From contig CAVTOO010000018.1 of NCBI GenBank assembly GCA_963736355.1, positions 1 to 8,948 of the forward strand: a stretch of DNA of 8,948 bases, written 5' to 3'. Below are positions 5,500 to 8,948 of this stretch, one piece after another. A program made the position numbers and the translations under genes. Origin of the DNA: CAVTOO01 sp963736355. Lineage in GTDB: Bacteria > Pseudomonadota > Alphaproteobacteria > Rhizobiales > Xanthobacteraceae. The notes under the pieces are model-generated. The model did no database searches. It saw nothing but the letters and a program-made list of their open reading frames with translations, and was not told where the DNA came from. Numbering within the stretch: the stretch's first letter is position 1; each line of letters starts with the position of its first letter.

Positions 5500-6372
5500 A
5501 TGCCCGAGTTCTTCCAGTTCCTCGTGTCCGGCCTGACAGTCGGCGCCGTTTATGCGCTGGTCGCACTTGGCTTCACGCTGGTCTACAACGCATCCGATGT
5601 TGTGAACTTCGCGCAAGGCGAGTTCGTCATGCTCGGCGGCATGGTGACGGTGTTCGCGTCGGCGGCCGGCGTGCCGCTTCCGCTCGCGGCATTGATCGCG
5701 GTCGGAGTCTCCATCATAGTCGGGCTGCTGCTGTACTGGCTCGCGATTGCACCTGCGCGCGGCGCTTCGGCGGTATCGCTGATCATCATCACGATCGGCG
5801 CATCGATCCTTTTGCGCGGCGCGGCGCAGATTGTCTTCGACAAGCAATTCCACAAGCTGCCATCGTTTTCCGGCGATACGCCGCTCAATATATTCGGCGC
5901 AGCGGTGCAACCGCAGAGCTTCTGGGTGCTCGGCGGCGCCGCGGTCATCGTGTTGCTGCTCTATGTTTTCCTCGAACGTACGTTGCTCGGCAAGGCCGTG
6001 CTCGCGACGGCCGCCAACCGCCTTGCGGCAAGGCTTGTCGGGATCAACACGGCTACCATCATGGCACTTGCGTTTGGTGGGTCGGCGGCAATCGGCGCGA
6101 TCGCCGGCATTCTGATCACGCCGATCACCCTGACCAGCTATGACGTCGGGACGCTGCTGGCGCTGAAGGGATTTGCCGCGGCGATGCTGGGCGGGATAGG
6201 AAATCCGCTTGGAGCGGTCGCCGGTGGTCTGCTGCTCGGGCTGCTTGAGGCTTTCGGCGCCGGCTACATCAGTTCGACCTACAAGGACGCGTTCGCCTTC
6301 ATCGTCATTCTGGCGGTGCTGTTCGCCGCACCGCAGGGACTTTTTGGCCGTCGCTCCGTAGAGAGGGTCTGA
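5500..6372 (+). CDS. livH: ABC transporter permease, LivH type
   Basis: 290 residues, the usual LivH size, almost wholly hydrophobic with about eight predicted membrane segments in the inner membrane. Visible hallmarks: GLTVGAVYALVALGFTLVY (about 11-29), NFAQGEF (about 36-42), and the cytoplasmic coupling loop GKAVLATAANRLAARLVGIN (about 164-183), the EAA-like segment that contacts the ATPases. A Gly-rich stretch, FAAAMLGGIGNPLGAVAGG (about 225-243), is also typical. It pairs with LivM as the translocation channel. It lies 107 nt after the binding-protein gene. Its Shine-Dalgarno is poor: GAAAGG (5482-5487) is 12 nt from the ATG, consistent with lower translation than the receptor. Subunit type is certain; substrate is not. 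Confidence 0.93.
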   Translation: MPEFFQFLVSGLTVGAVYALVALGFTLVYNASDVVNFAQGEFVMLGGMVTVFASAAGVPLPLAALIAVGVSIIVGLLLYWLAIAPARGASAVSLIIITIGASILLRGAAQIVFDKQFHKLPSFSGDTPLNIFGAAVQPQSFWVLGGAAVIVLLLYVFLERTLLGKAVLATAANRLAARLVGINTATIMALAFGGSAAIGAIAGILITPITLTSYDVGTLLALKGFAAAMLGGIGNPLGAVAGGLLLGLLEAFGAGYISSTYKDAFAFIVILAVLFAAPQGLFGRRSVERV

Positions 6373-6375
6373 GCG

Positions 6376-7320
6376 ATGCTCGCGGGTCTCAGCCACCGCT
6401 ACGGAATATTGATCGTGCTCGCTGCCGTCATGGCTCTGCTGCCGTTGACGTTTCCGTCGGGCTACTATTTTCGCGTCGCGTCGTTGGTGTGGGTCTCGGC
6501 CTTCGCGGCAATCGGCCTGAACATCCTGATGGGCAAGGCCGGGCAGGTCAGCCTTGGCCATGCCGGCTTTTTCGGAATCGGTGCCTATGCCGTCGCTATC
6601 GGGCCCGCGCATCTGGGCCTGCCGTCGCTGGCGGCGCTTGTGATCGGCGCCGGCGTTTCAGCCCTGCTAGCCTATCTCGTCGGCCGGCCGATCCTGCGCT
6701 TGAGGGGACACTACCTGGCCATCGCCACTCTCGGCTTTGGCATTCTGGTGGCGCTGGTCATCACCACGGAAAGCCGCTGGACTGGCGGGCCTGACGGAAT
6801 GGCCGTGGCCAAGCTGTCGCTGTTCGGCTGGCGCGTCAGCGGATCGGGCGCCTGGTACTGGATCACGGGCGGATTGCTGCTTGCCGGCACATGGATCGCC
6901 CTCAATCTCGACGAGACGCCGACCGGCCGCGCATTTCGCGCGCTGCACGACAGCGAGATTGCGGCCAGAGTGACGGGGATCAATGTCAACCGCTTCAAGC
7001 TGCAGGCATTCGTGATCGCTGCGGTCTACGCCTCGCTCGCCGGCTCCGCACTGGCGATGATGAACGGCTTCGTCAATCCGGACCAGGCTGGCTTCCTGCA
7101 CTCCGTCGAACTCGTCACCATGGTTGTGCTGGGCGGGCTCGGGTCGGTTGTGGGCAGCATCGTCGGGGCGGCGGTCCTGATCATGTTGCCGCAGCTTCTG
7201 ACCGTGTTCCAGGAATATGAGAATCTGCTGCTCGGCTTCATCATCATTGTATCGATGATTTTCATGCGCGATGGCATCGTCCCGATGGTCTGGAAATTGA
7301 TGTCGAGGAAGCGCGCATGA
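6376..7320 (+). CDS. livM: ABC transporter permease, LivM type
   Basis: 314 residues, in the usual range for a LivM without the long N-terminal extension seen in E. coli. Multi-pass inner-membrane protein. Diagnostic segments: IGLNILMGKAGQVSLGHAGF (about 46-65), RGHYLAIATLGFG (about 110-122), TGGPDGM (about 136-142), the EAA-like coupling loop GRAFRALHDSEIAARVTGIN (about 184-203), and VVLGGLGSVVGSIVGA (about 250-265). It forms the heterodimeric channel with LivH. It starts 3 nt after the livH stop, with GAGGG (6363-6367) inside the end of livH 8 nt from the ATG. It overlaps livG by 4 nt (ATGA), so translation is coupled along the operon. Confidence 0.93.
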   Translation: MLAGLSHRYGILIVLAAVMALLPLTFPSGYYFRVASLVWVSAFAAIGLNILMGKAGQVSLGHAGFFGIGAYAVAIGPAHLGLPSLAALVIGAGVSALLAYLVGRPILRLRGHYLAIATLGFGILVALVITTESRWTGGPDGMAVAKLSLFGWRVSGSGAWYWITGGLLLAGTWIALNLDETPTGRAFRALHDSEIAARVTGINVNRFKLQAFVIAAVYASLAGSALAMMNGFVNPDQAGFLHSVELVTMVVLGGLGSVVGSIVGAAVLIMLPQLLTVFQEYENLLLGFIIIVSMIFMRDGIVPMVWKLMSRKRA

Positions 7321-8099
7321 CGATCCTCGCGGTCAACGATATCGAGATTGCATTCGGCGTCCTCAAGGCGATCGATGAAGTCAGCTTCGCCGTCGATGCG
7401 GGCCAGATTTTTTCCATCATCGGCCCGAACGGCGCGGGTAAGACGACGCTGTTCAACGTCATCTCCGGCATGTACAGGGCCAATCACGGGCGCGTCGAGC
7501 TGTCGGGCGAAGACGTCACCGGCCTTGTGCCGGACGCACTGGCCGCGCGCGGGATGTCACGCACGTTCCAGAATCTGCAAATATTTCAACGTATGACGGC
7601 CGCCGAGAACGTGATGGTTGGGCGGCATCTTCAGGAAAACTGCAATCTGCTGGCAGACCTTTTCCGTCTGCCATCGGTGACCCGGCAAAATCGTGCGACA
7701 CGGGAGGCCGCGCTCACCTTCCTCGATCAGGTTGGCCTGCGCGACAGCGCCGATACGCTCGCCGGCTCGCTGTCCTATGGCGCCTGCAAGCGGCTTGAAA
7801 TCGCCCGCGCACTGGCGGCCGAACCGCGCGTGCTTCTTCTTGATGAGCCGGCGGCCGGCTGCAATTCGGTGGAAACGGAGGAGATCGATCGCCTGATTTG
7901 TCACGTCGCCGAAAAAGGCATTGCCGTCGTGCTGGTCGAGCATGATATGAAGCTTGTGATGAAGATATCGAATAGAATTCTTGTGTTGGATCGGGGCCGA
8001 GCATTGATCGAAGGCAGCCCGCGCGAGGTGCGCGACAGTCCAGCTGTGCTCGAAGCGTATCTCGGCAAGCATGGCGCGCGGGAGGCTGGGCGTGCTTGA
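7317..8099 (+). CDS. livG: ABC transporter ATP-binding protein, LivG type
   Basis: 260 residues, typical LivG length. Membrane-associated cytoplasmic ATPase. Walker A is GPNGAGKTT (36-44), the Q-loop is TFQNLQIF (Gln85), Walker B is VLLLDEP (172-178), and the switch His is His209 in LVEHD. The C-terminal part IEGSPREVRDSPAVLEAYLG is typical of LivG. Odd: the ABC signature reads LSYGACKRLEIARAL (152-166), where relatives have LSYGQ/E/D followed by Gln-Arg. The D-loop region reads AAGCNSVET instead of the usual AAGLNPxET. Core catalytic residues are intact, so it should still hydrolyse ATP, perhaps with changed kinetics. GAGGA (7305-7309) lies 7 nt before the ATG. It works as a heterodimer with LivF. 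Confidence 0.93.
   Translation: MTILAVNDIEIAFGVLKAIDEVSFAVDAGQIFSIIGPNGAGKTTLFNVISGMYRANHGRVELSGEDVTGLVPDALAARGMSRTFQNLQIFQRMTAAENVMVGRHLQENCNLLADLFRLPSVTRQNRATREAALTFLDQVGLRDSADTLAGSLSYGACKRLEIARALAAEPRVLLLDEPAAGCNSVETEEIDRLICHVAEKGIAVVLVEHDMKLVMKISNRILVLDRGRALIEGSPREVRDSPAVLEAYLGKHGAREAGRA
8080..8085 (+). promoter_or_regulatory. Ribosome binding site deciding a GTG start for livF
   Basis: GGGAGG lies inside the end of livG, 6 nt before GTG 8092. The alternative ATG at 8071 would place this site inside the coding frame and add seven residues (MARGRLG) absent from typical LivF proteins. Confidence 0.8.
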
Positions 8100-8796
8100 G
8101 ATCGCCAACCTTCGCAGCGCCTATGGCCGCATCGAGGTGCTGAAAGGCATGAGCCTGGAGGTGCGTGCGGGTGAGGTCGTGGCGCTGATCGGCTCGAACG
8201 GCGCGGGAAAGACGACGTTGCTGAGGGCGCTGTCCGGTGTGCAGCCGATCACCGGTGGCGAGATCACGTTTCTCGGCGAGCGCATAGACCGACTAGCATC
8301 GCATCGGCGGGTCGCGCGCGGCATTCTGCAATCCCCGGAGGGTCGGCAGATATTCGATCCTCTCAGTGTCGAAGATAATTTGCGGCTCGGGGCGTATCTG
8401 CGGCGCGACAAGGAAATAGACGACGACCGCGAGAAGATCTTCAGGATGTTTCCAACCTTGGAGGAGAAGCGAAGTCAGCTGGCGGGAGGTTTATCGGGAG
8501 GTCAGCAGCAAATGCTTGCGATCGGCCGCGCCTTGATGGGCAAGCCAAAGCTACTGCTGCTCGACGAACCATCGCTCGGACTGTCGCCGCTGCTGGTTGA
8601 TCAGATCCTGGCAGCGATTGTCTCGCTCCGCGAGGCAGGCATCACGGTGCTTCTCGTCGAACAGAATGCGGCTGCCGCCCTCGAGATCGCTGACCGCGGA
8701 TACGTCATCGAGACGGGTCGGATCGTGCATTCAGGTCCTGCATCGGCGCTGCTGTCGGACCCAAGGGTAAAGTCTGCCTATCTCGGGTTCGATTAG
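8092..8796 (+). CDS. livF: ABC transporter ATP-binding protein, LivF type
   Basis: 234 residues from GTG 8092, the standard LivF size. The N-terminus then reads MLEIANLRSAYGRIEVLKG, matching the family. Walker A is GSNGAGKTT (34-42), the Q-loop Gln is in ILQSPEGRQIF (Gln80), the signature LSGGQQQM is at 134-141, Walker B is LLLLDEP (154-160), and the D-loop is SLGLSP. The switch position is Gln191 (LLVEQN) instead of His, a known LivF feature, not damage. It partners LivG to energise import through LivH/LivM. The gene overlaps livG by 8 nt, and its ribosome binding site is within livG. It is the last gene of the importer operon visible here. Confidence 0.94.
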   Translation: MLEIANLRSAYGRIEVLKGMSLEVRAGEVVALIGSNGAGKTTLLRALSGVQPITGGEITFLGERIDRLASHRRVARGILQSPEGRQIFDPLSVEDNLRLGAYLRRDKEIDDDREKIFRMFPTLEEKRSQLAGGLSGGQQQMLAIGRALMGKPKLLLLDEPSLGLSPLLVDQILAAIVSLREAGITVLLVEQNAAAALEIADRGYVIETGRIVHSGPASALLSDPRVKSAYLGFD

Positions 8797-8948
8797 CCTC
8801 TCCCCCTGCCTTGGCCTTTCCCGATGCCGCAAATGAGAGGGAACATCGACAGAGCAATGGGCGGAAATGGTACGATTCGGCATAGCATTCCTTCTGCCCA
8901 AAGCGCCAATCCACAGACGTTCTTCGCAATCAGGCCCGTAACGTTCTT
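8797..8948. other. Region after the importer operon, no gene recognised
   Basis: No convincing coding frame, RNA gene or canonical terminator is visible. A 6-bp complementarity, CCTCTC (8797-8802) with GAGAGG (8835-8840), has a loop of 32 nt and no T-run, so it does not support a terminator. Possibly the upstream region of a gene beyond the window. Confidence 0.4.

Noticed and set aside
5389..6612. A 407-residue reverse frame across livH and the start of livM
   Set aside because: It is very rich in Arg, Asp, Gln and His, the typical antisense shadow of hydrophobic membrane-protein codons. It has no recognisable fold or ribosome binding site.
8797..8840. CCTCTC...GAGAGG as terminator of the importer operon
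   Set aside because: A 6-bp stem with a 32-nt loop and no following T-run is not a credible intrinsic terminator.
8868..8884. TGGTACGATTCGGCA as a sigma54 promoter for a gene beyond the window
   Set aside because: The GG to GC distance is 1 bp short of the strict -24/-12 spacing, and the -12 TTGC element is not matched.

Overview
The window looks like chromosomal DNA of a GC-rich alphaproteobacterium, most likely the Bradyrhizobium/Rhodopseudomonas/Afipia group. This rests on protein flavour and base composition judged by eye, not on a search. It carries part of an aerobic phenylacetate (paa) catabolic locus, its TetR-type regulator, and a complete five-gene branched-chain-amino-acid-type (HAAT/Liv) ABC importer transcribed divergently from it.

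Layout: (1) Positions 1-265, minus strand: N-terminal part of a Sua5/YrdC/YciO-type L-threonylcarbamoyladenylate synthase, cut by the window edge. (2) Positions 335-411, plus strand: tRNA-Pro(CGG) with encoded CCA and a recognisable promoter. (3) Positions 413-610, minus strand: a decayed C-terminal fragment of a tyrosine recombinase that still holds the presumed nucleophilic tyrosine and ends 1 bp after the tRNA. This is the footprint of an integrative element that used the tRNA-Pro 3' end. (4) Positions 753-4020, minus strand, transcribed from 4020 downwards: paaG, paaI, paaK and a TetR regulator (PaaR-like), tightly packed and evidently one operon. (5) Positions 4060-4106: divergent control region with one imperfect palindrome, ATTGACC-N2-CCGG-N2-GGTCAAT, overlapping the -35 elements of both outward promoters. 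(6) Positions 4211-8796, plus strand: periplasmic binding protein, hairpin-bearing spacer, LivH and LivM permeases, LivG and LivF ATPases. (7) Positions 8797-8948: no gene seen.

How the parts fit: PaaK activates phenylacetate to phenylacetyl-CoA. PaaG isomerises the ring epoxide to the oxepin-CoA. PaaI hydrolyses dead-end CoA esters and so protects the CoA pool. The ring-epoxidising PaaABCDE and the downstream PaaZ/J/F/H enzymes are not in the window. The TetR gene is last in the catabolic operon, and the single operator sits between the two operons. The simplest reading is that one regulator, probably relieved by phenylacetyl-CoA as known PaaR proteins are, controls both catabolism and import. 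The ABC system is therefore a good candidate importer for phenylacetate or a related aromatic acid rather than for amino acids. That assignment is inference from context.

I found no wholly new system. The points most worth following up are the shared operator, the integrase relic at the tRNA, the unusual ABC signature and D-loop residues of the LivG subunit, and the strong hairpin after the binding-protein gene.
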